From contig NZ_CANMSY010000007.1 in the NCBI RefSeq assembly GCF_947500705.1, forward strand, positions 1 through 64,000: a DNA stretch of 64,000 bases, given 5' to 3'. Below are positions 52,806 to 61,341 of this stretch, in pieces (within the stretch, counting starts at the first letter, position 1; the number at the start of each line of letters is the position of its first letter). Origin of the DNA: an uncultured Brachybacterium sp. GTDB taxonomy: Bacteria > Actinomycetota > Actinomycetes > Actinomycetales > Dermabacteraceae. Position numbers and translations under genes: made by a program. The notes beneath the pieces were generated by a model that did not search any database, had not been told where the DNA came from, and worked only from the letters and a program-made list of their open reading frames with translations.

Positions 52806-54329
52806 GTGACCGACCAGCCGCACCCCGCAGTGACCGCCGCAGGCACATCCCCCGACCCGTCGACCGCCGCCGAGCAGTCCGCCCGTGAGGACCACCTGGT
52901 CACCACACTGCACTCGCTGACCCTCCCGGACGGCGCGCTCGACTACACGGCCACCGCGGGCACCGTGGTGCTGAAGGAGGAGCCCGAGGGTGAGGAGTAC
53001 GGGCGCGGCACCGCTTACGCGGAGCTGTTCTCCGTCTCCTACGTCGCCCAGGGCGTCGACGGCACGGAGCCGCGCCCGGTGTTGTTCGCCTTCAACGGCG
53101 GGCCGGGCGCCTCGACCGTCTGGCTGCACCTGGGCCTGCTGGGACCCCGCCGCGTGGACTCCGGGGATGCCGGCGCCCCGACCGCTCCCCCGCACCGGCT
53201 GCTGGACAACCACGAGACGATCCTGCGCGACGCCGATCTCGTGGTGGTCGATGCGATGACCACCGGCTACTCCCGCCCCGCTCCCGGGCAGAAGCCGGAC
53301 CGCCATCACGGGCTCACCGCCGACCGTGACCTCATCGCCGTGTTCATCATCGACTGGCTGAGCCGCAATCAGCGCTGGACCTCCCCGATCCACCTGGCCG
53401 GGGAGTCGTACGGCACCACCCGCGCCTCCGCGGTCGCCGCCCATCTGATGGACCGCTACTACGTGGCCGTCGCCGGGATCGCGCTGATCTCGCCGGTGCT
53501 CGACTTCGGCACGATCGTGTTCTCCGCGGGCAACGACAGCCCCTACCTCCACTACCTGCCCACCTACGCGGCGATCGCCCACGCGCACGGCAAGCACGAG
53601 GGCAGGCTGCTGCAGGATGTGGTCGATGAGGCGGAGGCCTTCGCCGAGCAGGAGTACCCCGCGCTGCTCGCCGCCGGGCTGCGCCTGGCCCCCGAGCAAC
53701 TGCAGGAGGCCGCTGCCCGCATCGGCGCCCTGATCGGGGTGGAGCCGGAGTGGGTGGAGCGCGCGAATCTGCGCGTGGAGCACCTGGCCTTCCTCGCCGA
53801 GCTGCTGCGCGACCAGGGCCTGGTCACCGGGCGGATCGACGGCCGCTTCACCGCCCCGGCGGGTCACGGGAACTCCGCGAAGATGGAGACGGATCCGTCG
53901 ATCGATCAGCTCGCCCCGTCGTACACCGCGGCGATCAACCAGTACCTGCGCAGCGAGCTCGGGTTCTCCTCCGACGTCATCTACGAGATCATGTCCGGCC
54001 GCGTCCACCCGTGGAGCTACAAGGACTTCGAGAACCGCTCGGTCGAGGTCGCCTCGGATCTCGCCCGGCTGCTGCGGAAGTCCCCGCACACCAAGGTGCT
54101 GGTCTCCCACGGCTATCACGACGCCGCGACCCCGTTCCACGCCAGCGAGACCGTGCTCGCCCAGCTCGCGATCCCGCGCGAGGACTACAGCGAGCGGATC
54201 CGCATCGAGTACTACGAGGCGGGGCACATGATGTACTGCCACGAGCCCAGCCGGCTCGCCCTCTCGCAGCACCTCAGCGAGTTCGTCACCGGTGCGGAGC
54301 CTGAGCAGTCCGCCGACGACGAGGACTGA
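52806..54329 (+). CDS. serine carboxypeptidase, peptidase family S10
   Basis: A 507-residue S10 peptidase. The oxyanion motif NGGPGAS is at residues 97-103, the nucleophile Ser201 in GESYGTTRA, and the C-terminal His region YEAGHMMYCHEP. The GTG start has GAAGGAG upstream. No signal peptide is seen, so unlike fungal members it appears cytoplasmic. It stands alone between two stem-loops. It would trim C-terminal residues from peptides at acidic or neutral pH. Confidence 0.9.
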   Translation: MTDQPHPAVTAAGTSPDPSTAAEQSAREDHLVTTLHSLTLPDGALDYTATAGTVVLKEEPEGEEYGRGTAYAELFSVSYVAQGVDGTEPRPVLFAFNGGPGASTVWLHLGLLGPRRVDSGDAGAPTAPPHRLLDNHETILRDADLVVVDAMTTGYSRPAPGQKPDRHHGLTADRDLIAVFIIDWLSRNQRWTSPIHLAGESYGTTRASAVAAHLMDRYYVAVAGIALISPVLDFGTIVFSAGNDSPYLHYLPTYAAIAHAHGKHEGRLLQDVVDEAEAFAEQEYPALLAAGLRLAPEQLQEAAARIGALIGVEPEWVERANLRVEHLAFLAELLRDQGLVTGRIDGRFTAPAGHGNSAKMETDPSIDQLAPSYTAAINQYLRSELGFSSDVIYEIMSGRVHPWSYKDFENRSVEVASDLARLLRKSPHTKVLVSHGYHDAATPFHASETVLAQLAIPREDYSERIRIEYYEAGHMMYCHEPSRLALSQHLSEFVTGAEPEQSADDED

Positions 54330-54351
54330 CCCCCGGCTCTCCCCCGAGGTC

Positions 54352-54409
54352 AGAAATGCACACTGGCGACTCATGACGGCCCGCGCATGAGTCGCCGGGG
54401 TGCATTTCT
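54352..54409. terminator. 24-bp near-perfect stem-loop
   Basis: The arms 54352-54375 and 54386-54409 pair at 22 of 24 positions around a 10-nt loop. It lies 22 nt after the S10 peptidase stop and 174 nt before the GH15 start. No T-tract. Confidence 0.75.
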
Positions 54410-54583
54410 GCGAGGCCCCCGCTCATGGCGGTGGGGAGAGCGTCCCGACGGTCTTGTTCTTGATGGTCGCGACCCGACGGCCCGCCACCAGGATCTCCCG
54501 CCCCTCGGCGAGCGCGGAGGCGCGGCAGTCATGAATCCACCGCAGTCCTCCCCGAACCGCCCCGGCCGTGATGGACTGGCACC

Positions 54584-56557
54584 ATGGCTGCACCCCTCAT
54601 CGAAGACCACGCCCTGCTCTCCGATCAGCGCACCACCGCGCTCGTCACACGCGAGGGGGACATCGACTGGCTGTGTCTGCCTCGCTTCGACTCCGATGCG
54701 GTGTTCTGCTCGCTTCTGGGCACTGAGGAGCACGGCCACTGGTCGCTGCAGATCGCCGACGGCGAGGTCCTCTCGCGCCGATACCTCCCCGGCACGATGG
54801 TGCTGGAGACCCAGTGGCGCTCCCCCACCGGGACGGCGACCATCACCGAGTTCATGCCGATCGCCGGGGGTGACGCCTCCACGACCGAGGCCGAGAGCAC
54901 CGACTCCGGAATGCCCGGCAGCGGGTCGGCCGGTGCGAAGGGCTCCGACGCGGCACGTGACGGCGAGGAGACTGGAGAGGCCGCCGGCTCCGCGGCGGGT
55001 TCCGCGTCCGGCACGTCGCCCGGCTCCGCGGCGTCCCTGCGCGGCGACGTCGAGGACCACGCCGATCTGATCCGCCTGGTGCGCTGCACCAGCGGCGAGG
55101 TCGAGGTGGTCCAGGAGCTGAAGATCCGCTTCGAGTACGGGCTGGCCGCGCCCTGGGTGCGGCGGGGCGAGGACACGGCCGGCGAGGAGGTGCTGATCGC
55201 GATCGCAGGCGGTGATGGGATCGCGCTGCACGGACCGCCGCTGACCGCCGGAGAGAACCGTTCCCACCAGGGACGTCACCTCCTGACCGTCGGAGAGGAG
55301 GCTGCCTGGATCCTCACCTGGTTCCCCTCCTGGCTCGAGGTGCCCCCGGCGCGGGACACCCGCAGGGAGCTCGAGCGCACCACCGCGGAGTGGACGGACT
55401 GGCTGGGAAAGGTGAGGGTCCACGAGGAGCATGCCCAGCCGGTGGCCCGTTCCCTGCTGGTGCTGCGGGCACTGACCCATCGCCGCACCGGGGGGATCGT
55501 CGCCGCGGCCACCACCAGCCTCCCCGAGGATTTCGGCGGGGTGCGCAACTGGGATTACCGCTTCTGCTGGCTGCGCGATGCGGCGCTCTCGCTCGAGGCG
55601 CTGCTGACCCACGGGCACGTCGACGGCGCCGCGGGGTGGCGGGAGTGGCTGCTGCGGGCGATCGCCGGGGACCCCGAGCGGTTGCAGATCATGTACTCGA
55701 TCACCGGGGACCGGAACCTGATGGAACGGGAGCTGCCGCACCTGCCCGGCTATGAGAACTCCGTGCCGGTGCGGATCGGCAACGGCGCGGCCGGACAGTT
55801 CCAGGCCGACGTGGTGGGCGAGGTGATGATCGCACTGGCGATGATGCGTGACGCCGGAGTCGAGGAGACGCAGTGGTCCTGGCCCTTGCAGAAGGCGCTG
55901 GTGCGCTTCACCATCGACCGTCTGGACCAGCCCGATCAGGGCATCTGGGAGATGCGTGGGGAGCCGGCCTTCTTCACCCACGGCCGGGTGATGGTCTGGG
56001 CAGTGTTCGACCGGGCGATCGACGCGGTGCGCAGCCATGGGCTGCCGGCGAGTGCCGAGGAGCTGGCGCTCTGGGAGCGGCTGCGGGAGCAGGTGCGCGA
56101 GGAGGTGCTGTCCCGCGGCGTCGGCCCCGACGGCGCCTTTACCCAGACCTACGGCTCCACCGAGGTGGATGCGTCGCTGCTGCAGATCCCGCACACCGGG
56201 TTCCTGCCGGCGGATGATCCCCGCATGCTCGCCACCGTCGGCCGGATCGAACAGGACCTCCACGTCGAGGACGGTCTGATCCTGCGCTACCGCACCCAGG
56301 GCCAGGACGGTCTGCCCGGCGACGAGCACCCCTTCCTGGTGTGCTGCTTCTGGCTGGTCGAGCAGTACGCCGCCTCCGGCCGCACGGCCGACGCCAAGAC
56401 CTTGTTCGACACCCTGTTGGCCTGCGGGAACGACCTTCACCTGCTGGCCGAGGAGTACGACACCGGAGCCCGCCGGATGGCCGGGAACTTCCCCCAGGCC
56501 TTCAGCCACCTGGGGCTGATCCGGGCGGTGGACGCTCTGGCCGCGGCACGCTCCTAG
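54584..56557 (+). CDS. glycoside hydrolase family 15 (trehalase/glucoamylase type)
   Basis: A 657-residue GH15 protein. Residues 1-95 and 155-280 form the N-terminal beta-sandwich (REGDIDWLCLPRFDSDAVF is typical) and residues 290-650 the alpha/alpha barrel with the hallmark NWDYRFCWLRDAALS near 322-336. A 55-residue Ser/Gly/Ala-rich acidic insert sits at about 97-152. Mycobacterial enzymes of this group are trehalases, so trehalose breakdown is a good guess, with alpha-glucan hydrolysis as the alternative. There is no signal peptide. Confidence 0.88.
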   Translation: MAAPLIEDHALLSDQRTTALVTREGDIDWLCLPRFDSDAVFCSLLGTEEHGHWSLQIADGEVLSRRYLPGTMVLETQWRSPTGTATITEFMPIAGGDASTTEAESTDSGMPGSGSAGAKGSDAARDGEETGEAAGSAAGSASGTSPGSAASLRGDVEDHADLIRLVRCTSGEVEVVQELKIRFEYGLAAPWVRRGEDTAGEEVLIAIAGGDGIALHGPPLTAGENRSHQGRHLLTVGEEAAWILTWFPSWLEVPPARDTRRELERTTAEWTDWLGKVRVHEEHAQPVARSLLVLRALTHRRTGGIVAAATTSLPEDFGGVRNWDYRFCWLRDAALSLEALLTHGHVDGAAGWREWLLRAIAGDPERLQIMYSITGDRNLMERELPHLPGYENSVPVRIGNGAAGQFQADVVGEVMIALAMMRDAGVEETQWSWPLQKALVRFTIDRLDQPDQGIWEMRGEPAFFTHGRVMVWAVFDRAIDAVRSHGLPASAEELALWERLREQVREEVLSRGVGPDGAFTQTYGSTEVDASLLQIPHTGFLPADDPRMLATVGRIEQDLHVEDGLILRYRTQGQDGLPGDEHPFLVCCFWLVEQYAASGRTADAKTLFDTLLACGNDLHLLAEEYDTGARRMAGNFPQAFSHLGLIRAVDALAAARS

Positions 56558-56586
56558 GCCCGGGCACAGGGCCTAGCCTGGTGTCC

Positions 56587-57054
56587 ATGAGCACACCCCG
56601 GATCGGTCTGACCCAGTTCATCGACGCCTCCCCGGAGGCCGTATGGACGGCGATCTCCGACCTCGGCTCCGCGGCCGAGACCCTGACCGGGGTCGACGCG
56701 ATCGAGCTGCTGACCGACGGCCCCTACGATGTGGGCACCCGCTGGCGTGAGACCCGCACGATGTTCGGGATGAAGGACACCATGGAGATGGAGGTCGCCG
56801 AGTCCACGCCGCACCGCAGCACCGTGATCCTCTCCCCCGTGGGCGATCTGCTCTACCGCACCGAGTTCACGCTGCGCCCCCGGGTGGCCGGCGGCACCGA
56901 GCTGCACATGGCGTTCAGCGCCGAGCAGCCTCCGCAGAGCGGGCTGAAGGCGCTGGCCACCTCGATGCTGGCCGGGATCGGGACGCGCGCGACCCGCACC
57001 GCTATGGAGCAGGACCTGCAGGACATCGCCGCCGCCGCCCGCACCCGCGGCTAG
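56587..57054 (+). CDS. SRPBCC-family protein
   Basis: A 155-residue START/Bet-v1-like protein with the helix-grip start TQFIDASPEAVWTAISDL and a strand pattern ending in a long C-terminal helix that packs over the cavity. Such proteins bind lipids, polyketides or stress-related ligands. The ATG at 56587 follows the GH15 stop by 29 nt, so the two may be cotranscribed. No ligand can be assigned. Confidence 0.85.
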   Translation: MSTPRIGLTQFIDASPEAVWTAISDLGSAAETLTGVDAIELLTDGPYDVGTRWRETRTMFGMKDTMEMEVAESTPHRSTVILSPVGDLLYRTEFTLRPRVAGGTELHMAFSAEQPPQSGLKALATSMLAGIGTRATRTAMEQDLQDIAAAARTRG

Positions 57055-57244
57055 TCCAGGTGGCAACTGGCCCCCGCCGCAGTCCGGGCCGCGGTGCCGT
57101 GGCACTGGCGGCCCTGGAATCCCTACACGTCCTCCACGGTCCACCTCACCGGCGCGTCGAGCAGGGCGTCGGTGACGCCGGTCTGTTCGGGAGCGGCGGC
57201 GGTCGGCAGGGTCATGTCCCGACCCTGTGGGGTGCGGAGCGGGC

Positions 57245-57811
57245 TCACTCCGCGAGCCACTCCCTCGCACGGCGTTCGAGGTCCGCGTCGTCGGTCGCGG
57301 CGAGCAGCTCGCGCACTCCGTCGGGCTCCTGCAGCCGGGCCACCAGATCCTGGAGCGCGGTGAGCTGGCTGTGGGCGTCGGAGAGCACCAGCATCACGAT
57401 CAGCTCCGCCCAGATGGTCCGCTCCCCGGAGGAGCCGATCTCGCCGAACGCCACCGGGTCCCGTGGGATCGCGATGGCCAGGCCCGGGGTGAGCACGTGC
57501 TCCGGGTCGGTGTGCGGGATCGCCGCCGGCACGAAGGTGGGCAGGCCGGTGGGCTGCCGCTCCTCGCGCAGCAGCACCGCCGCCTCGAAGGAGTCCGTGA
57601 CCGCGCCGAGCTCCCGCAGCCGGGCGGACAGCGCCTTCAGCGCGGCGGGGGCGTCATCCGCCTCGAGGCCGACGATCGCGGCGCCGGGCAGGATGCTCGC
57701 ACCGCTCGACGAGCCGGCCGGCACAGGAACAGCTGTGGCGGCGGCCGTGGAGTCGTCGGTGCTGTCCGTGGGGCCGGTGACGGTGACGCCCTCAGTGCTG
57801 TCCTCGCTCAT
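57245..57811 (-). CDS. PTS EIIA-type domain protein (fructose/galactitol/Ntr class)
   Basis: A 188-residue protein. After a 40-residue low-complexity N-terminus comes an EIIA-2 domain: LREERQPTGLPTFVPAAIPH carries the phosphorylatable His near residue 99, followed by DPEHVLTPGLAIAIPRDPVAFGEIG. It resembles the second EIIA at 59511. No EIIB, EIIC or permease is encoded here, so it is either a stand-alone phosphoryl acceptor serving PTS genes elsewhere or a regulatory protein. The 190 nt after its stop hold no gene. Confidence 0.85.
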   Translation of the reverse strand: MSEDSTEGVTVTGPTDSTDDSTAAATAVPVPAGSSSGASILPGAAIVGLEADDAPAALKALSARLRELGAVTDSFEAAVLLREERQPTGLPTFVPAAIPHTDPEHVLTPGLAIAIPRDPVAFGEIGSSGERTIWAELIVMLVLSDAHSQLTALQDLVARLQEPDGVRELLAATDDADLERRAREWLAE

Positions 57812-58116
57812 GCTCCGGCTCCTTCATGCGCCTCGGTGCGCTCTGCCTGTTCCACGTCCTCCGCAGTGAGGGCGCGGTGGGTGATCGATCCTGTGCCGGT
57901 GGTGGCCAGCACGGACCGCCCCGGTGACGACCGCGGTGGGATCCCCAGATCTTAGTTTGCCGGCCCCGCGTTCTCCTGCCCTGCACTGTTCCCAGCGGCG
58001 ACCTTGTTCCCAGCGGCGAGGTTCTGCTCCCTGGAAGACCGATGCCGACCGGCACATCGGTCTTCTCGGGCGCAGAACGTCGCGGCGCCGGCGACCTCGA
58101 GACGGAGTACGCCGGA
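57812..58116. other. intergenic region with 15-nt direct repeat
   Basis: No gene is supported. TGTTCCCAGCGGCGA is repeated at 57987 and 58005 (18 nt apart), and a stem-loop at 58034-58065 follows the aldo/keto reductase. Confidence 0.55.
58034..58065. terminator. 11-bp perfect stem-loop
   Basis: GAAGACCGATG and CATCGGTCTTC pair perfectly around a 10-nt loop, about 50 nt past the aldo/keto reductase stop on the minus strand. Confidence 0.75.
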
Positions 58117-58965
58117 TCAGGCGCCCTGGTGCCCGGCGAACTCGTCCGGGTCCGGACCGCGGCGGGCCTCGGCGCCCTTGTCCAGGGCGTTGATCTGCGC
58201 GAGCTCGTCCTCGGTGAGGGTCAGCTCGAGCGAGGCGAAGTTCGAGGCGATGCGCTCAGGGGTGACGGACTTCGGGATCACCACGTTGCCGAGGGCCAGG
58301 TTCCAGGCGATCAGCACCTGCGCAGGGGTCGCACCCCGGGCGTCCGCGATCTGCGTGATGACGGGGTCCTCGAGCTCACCGCCTCCTTGGCCGAGCGGCG
58401 ACCAGGACTCGGTGACGATGCCCTTGCCGGCATGGAACTCGCGCAGCTCGGGCTGGTTGATGTACGGGTGCAGCTCGATCTGGTTGAGCACCGGCAGCAC
58501 CCCGGTCTCGGACTCGAGCGCGATGATGTCCTCGATCCGGAAGTTCGAGGTGCCGATCGAGCGGATGCGGCCCTGCTCCTGCAGCTCCACGAGAGCCTTC
58601 CAGGTCTCCACGGCCAGACCCTTGGACGGGGCGGGCCAATGGATCAGATAGAGGTCGAGCTCCTCGAGGCCCAGATCCTCCATGGTCGCGTCGAAGGAGG
58701 CGAGGGTCTTGTCGCGGCCCTGGTCCTGGTTGGGGACCTTGGAGGTCACGAACACCTCGTCGCGGGCGAGCCCGGCGGTCTTCAGCGCCTGGCCCACACC
58801 GGCCTCGTTGTTGTAGCCGCGAGCGGTGTCCACGTGGCGGTAGCCGGCCTCGAGGGCCTTGACCACGACGTCCGAGGCGACTGCGTTCTCGACCTTCCAC
58901 ACGCCGTAGCCGAGCTGCGGGATCGAACGGCCGTCGCGGAAGGCGATGCTGGGCGAGGTGGTCAT
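58117..58965 (-). CDS. aldo/keto reductase
   Basis: A 282-residue NADPH-dependent reductase with the complete catalytic set: Asp48 and Tyr53 in DTARGYNNE, Lys in VTSKVPN near residue 75 and His in LIHWPAP near 109. The GTSNF, NQIELHP and PKSVTPERIASNF segments are typical of the 2,5-diketo-D-gluconate reductase group (AKR5). AAGGAG precedes the ATG. It is a single-gene unit closed by a stem-loop. Substrates may include methylglyoxal and sugar-derived ketones. Confidence 0.92.
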   Translation of the reverse strand: MTTSPSIAFRDGRSIPQLGYGVWKVENAVASDVVVKALEAGYRHVDTARGYNNEAGVGQALKTAGLARDEVFVTSKVPNQDQGRDKTLASFDATMEDLGLEELDLYLIHWPAPSKGLAVETWKALVELQEQGRIRSIGTSNFRIEDIIALESETGVLPVLNQIELHPYINQPELREFHAGKGIVTESWSPLGQGGGELEDPVITQIADARGATPAQVLIAWNLALGNVVIPKSVTPERIASNFASLELTLTEDELAQINALDKGAEARRGPDPDEFAGHQGA

Positions 58966-59040
58966 GGTGCTCCTTGCGCTGGGGACCTGCTCCGGGGCAC
59001 GGCGGGGTGCCGCGTGGGTAAGCCCTTCCAGACTAGCCGC

Positions 59041-59514
59041 TCAGGCTCGGCTCACCCCCAGGGAGAGCGGCCGGTCGCTGGGATCGGACTCGAGCCAGCG
59101 GGCGAGCGCGGGCGGTTTGACGTCGTAGTCGTCGAGTCGATCCAGCGCCAGCCAGGCGGTCCCTGCCTGGCGGCCGTCGGGGGCGGTGCCCTCACCGGGC
59201 TCCTCCCCCTCGGCCAGCCCGCACCAATAGGCCACGTTGACCTGATGGAAGGGCGCGATCGGGGAGTCGTCGCGCACGCTCCGCTCGGTCATGAACTCAT
59301 ACAGGCAGGCCACCTGATGCACCTCGACACGGGCACCGATCTCCTCCCGGCACTCACGGATCAGGGCGGTGGGCTGGTCCTCGCCGTGCTCCTGGCCGCC
59401 ACCGGGCAGCTCGAACATCTCGTGTCCGGCGGGATGGACGTACCGGTTCATGAGGACCTGCCGATCACGGATGATGAGCGCCTTCACGGCCACTCGCGGG
59501 GTCCTCGGGCTCAT
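59041..59514 (-). CDS. Nudix hydrolase
   Basis: A 157-residue Nudix protein. The Nudix box runs from GGGQEHGED to RECREEIGARV (about residues 37-62), with all catalytic glutamates present. It overlaps the EIIA gene upstream by ATGA, an unusual partnership. The substrate, a nucleoside diphosphate derivative, is not specified by the sequence. Confidence 0.88.
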   Translation of the reverse strand: MSPRTPRVAVKALIIRDRQVLMNRYVHPAGHEMFELPGGGQEHGEDQPTALIRECREEIGARVEVHQVACLYEFMTERSVRDDSPIAPFHQVNVAYWCGLAEGEEPGEGTAPDGRQAGTAWLALDRLDDYDVKPPALARWLESDPSDRPLSLGVSRA

Positions 59515-60068
59515 GCGCCGGCCTCCTCAGCCCCGGCGGTGGGCGGCGGCTCATGTCCGGAGACGGCCGGGAGGATGCTCGCCAGGCGCGCCTCGAACCG
59601 TCGGCGCAGCTCCTCGTCGTCGGAGGCATCCAGCAGGTGCTGCACGGCGAGTTCGTCGCTGAGCAGGCCCATCAGCTGTTGCAGGGCGGCGAGATGCTCA
59701 CGGGCGTCGGTGAGCAGCGGCATCGCCACCAGCCGCACCTCGACGGTGCCGTCTCGGGTGCCCATCTCCCCGAAGGTGACCGGCCGGGCGAGGGTCGCGA
59801 CCGCGAGCCCCGGCACCAGCACGTGCAGGGGATCCGCATGCGGGATCGCGGTGGGGATCGGGGTGGGCAGGCCGGTGGGATAGGTCCGCTCCCGGGTGCG
59901 CAGCGCCTCGGGGAAGTCCAGGGTGACCGCCCCGGCGTCCAGCAGCCGGCCCGCGAGGGAACGGAGTGCGTCCTCGCTGTCGGAGACGTCCAGGTGGGAC
60001 AGGACCACGGTCAGGGCGAGAGGCGCGGCGGGCCCCTCGGCCGCGGGCGGCCTCGGATCTGTGCTCAT
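59511..60068 (-). CDS. PTS EIIA-type domain protein (second copy)
   Basis: A 185-residue EIIA-2 domain protein related to the one at 57245; the phosphorylatable His lies in TAIPHADPLHVLVPGL near residue 76. The Met at 60068 is chosen because an AGGAA-type site precedes it and the extra upstream sequence is not coding-like. It is divergent from a SorC-type regulator and coupled to a Nudix gene by ATGA. There is no EIIB or EIIC nearby. Confidence 0.87.
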   Translation of the reverse strand: MSTDPRPPAAEGPAAPLALTVVLSHLDVSDSEDALRSLAGRLLDAGAVTLDFPEALRTRERTYPTGLPTPIPTAIPHADPLHVLVPGLAVATLARPVTFGEMGTRDGTVEVRLVAMPLLTDAREHLAALQQLMGLLSDELAVQHLLDASDDEELRRRFEARLASILPAVSGHEPPPTAGAEEAGA

Positions 60069-60200
60069 GGTTCCTCCGTGGGTAGCGACCCCCTGATTCT
60101 GACACCTCCCGGTCGACAGCCTGCGTACCCTGGGCTGATCCGGCCGGACGCGTCCCGTGCGCCGCCAGCCCCTCATGACCCCACCTGATCAGGAGCGCCC

Positions 60201-61157
60201 ATGCCTGCCCCTCGTGATTCCGCCGTGGTGGTGAGGGCGGCGCGGCTCTACTACGAGCAGAATCGCTCTCAGACGGAGGTCGCGCAGGAACTGGGGCTGT
60301 CCCGCTCGAACGTCTCGCGGATCCTCACGCAGGCGCGGGATCGCGGGATCGTGGAGATCACGATCCATGATCCGGAGGGGCCGCCGCGACGGGACGAGAC
60401 CCTCGAGGCGGCGCTGCGGGCGGCATTCTCTTTGCGTGCGGTGCATGTGGTCTCCGCCCCGCGGGCCACGGCGATGGAGTCGGTCGCCCGCGAAGGCGCT
60501 GCGGTGCTCACCGAGCGGGCAGCGGGCGTGCGCAGCATCGGGGTGTCCTGGGGGCGGACGGTCCAGAACGTGGTCGCGCAGCTGGAGACCCTCCAGCTGC
60601 GCCGCACCCCGGCGGTGCTGCCGCTGGTGGGCGGGCACAGCGCGCTGGACCAGTTCGACTCCGGGGAGTCCGTGCTGAAGGTGCTCGCCTCCCGGTTGGG
60701 GTCGACGCCGCAGACGCTCTACGCCCCGGCGGTGCTCGAATCCGCGACCACGGTGGCGACGCTCCGCGCCGAGTCCAGCATCGGCAGGGTGCTGACGGCG
60801 GCCGCGCAGGTGGAGCTCGCGCTCGTGGGCATCGGCTCCCACGGGGTGCACTCCTCCCCGCATGTGCTCGAGCTGATGCGGCTGAGCGAGTCCGAGCGGG
60901 CGACCTTCGAGGCCCAGCAGCCGGTGGGCGATGTGTGCGGGCGCTTCATCGACGCGCACGGGGTGCCGCTGGGCGGGCCGACGGATCAGCGGGTGCTCGC
61001 GGTGACCTTCTCGGAGCTGCTGCGGATCCCCGAGGTGCTGGGGGTGGCCGCCGGAGCGGAGAAGGCCGCGGGGGTGCTCGGGGTCCTGCGCAGCGGGGCG
61101 ATCGACTCCGTGGTGTTCGACGTCGACCTCGCCCGTGAGGTGCTGGCCCGGAACTGA
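60201..61157 (+). CDS. SorC/DeoR-type sugar-binding transcriptional regulator
   Basis: A 318-residue regulator. The N-terminal helix-turn-helix is LYYEQNRSQTEVAQELGLSR then SNVSRILTQARDRGIV (residues 16-51), followed by a SorC sugar-phosphate-binding domain (IGVSWGRTVQNVV near 114-126, VGIGSHG later). It is divergent from the EIIA-Nudix pair with 132 nt between starts. CCTGATCAGG (60184-60193), a perfect palindrome, overlaps its own ribosome-binding site and could be an operator. A sugar phosphate is the expected effector. Confidence 0.88.
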   Translation: MPAPRDSAVVVRAARLYYEQNRSQTEVAQELGLSRSNVSRILTQARDRGIVEITIHDPEGPPRRDETLEAALRAAFSLRAVHVVSAPRATAMESVAREGAAVLTERAAGVRSIGVSWGRTVQNVVAQLETLQLRRTPAVLPLVGGHSALDQFDSGESVLKVLASRLGSTPQTLYAPAVLESATTVATLRAESSIGRVLTAAAQVELALVGIGSHGVHSSPHVLELMRLSESERATFEAQQPVGDVCGRFIDAHGVPLGGPTDQRVLAVTFSELLRIPEVLGVAAGAEKAAGVLGVLRSGAIDSVVFDVDLAREVLARN

Positions 61158-61266
61158 GCCCACGCTCGGCGCGACGCTCAGACGCTGACCGGCTCGGGCC
61201 GGGATCGAGCCCGCTCGCGTCAGCTCGGGCCTGCGCGCCTCGGATCGCACCCGCTCACCTCGAAGT

Positions 61267-61313
61267 GGGCGATTCCGAGCCGGATCCGGCCCGCTTCTGG
61301 TTCGGAATCGCCC
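61267..61313. terminator. long stem-loop between convergent genes
   Basis: The 12-bp perfect outer stem GGGCGATTCCGA/TCGGAATCGCCC extends inward by further G-C and G-T pairs to about 15 bp. It lies between the SorC-type regulator and the convergent aminotransferase and can end both transcripts. Confidence 0.75.
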
Positions 61314-61341
61314 GATCCACGGCGCAGCGGGCCGGGGCAGC

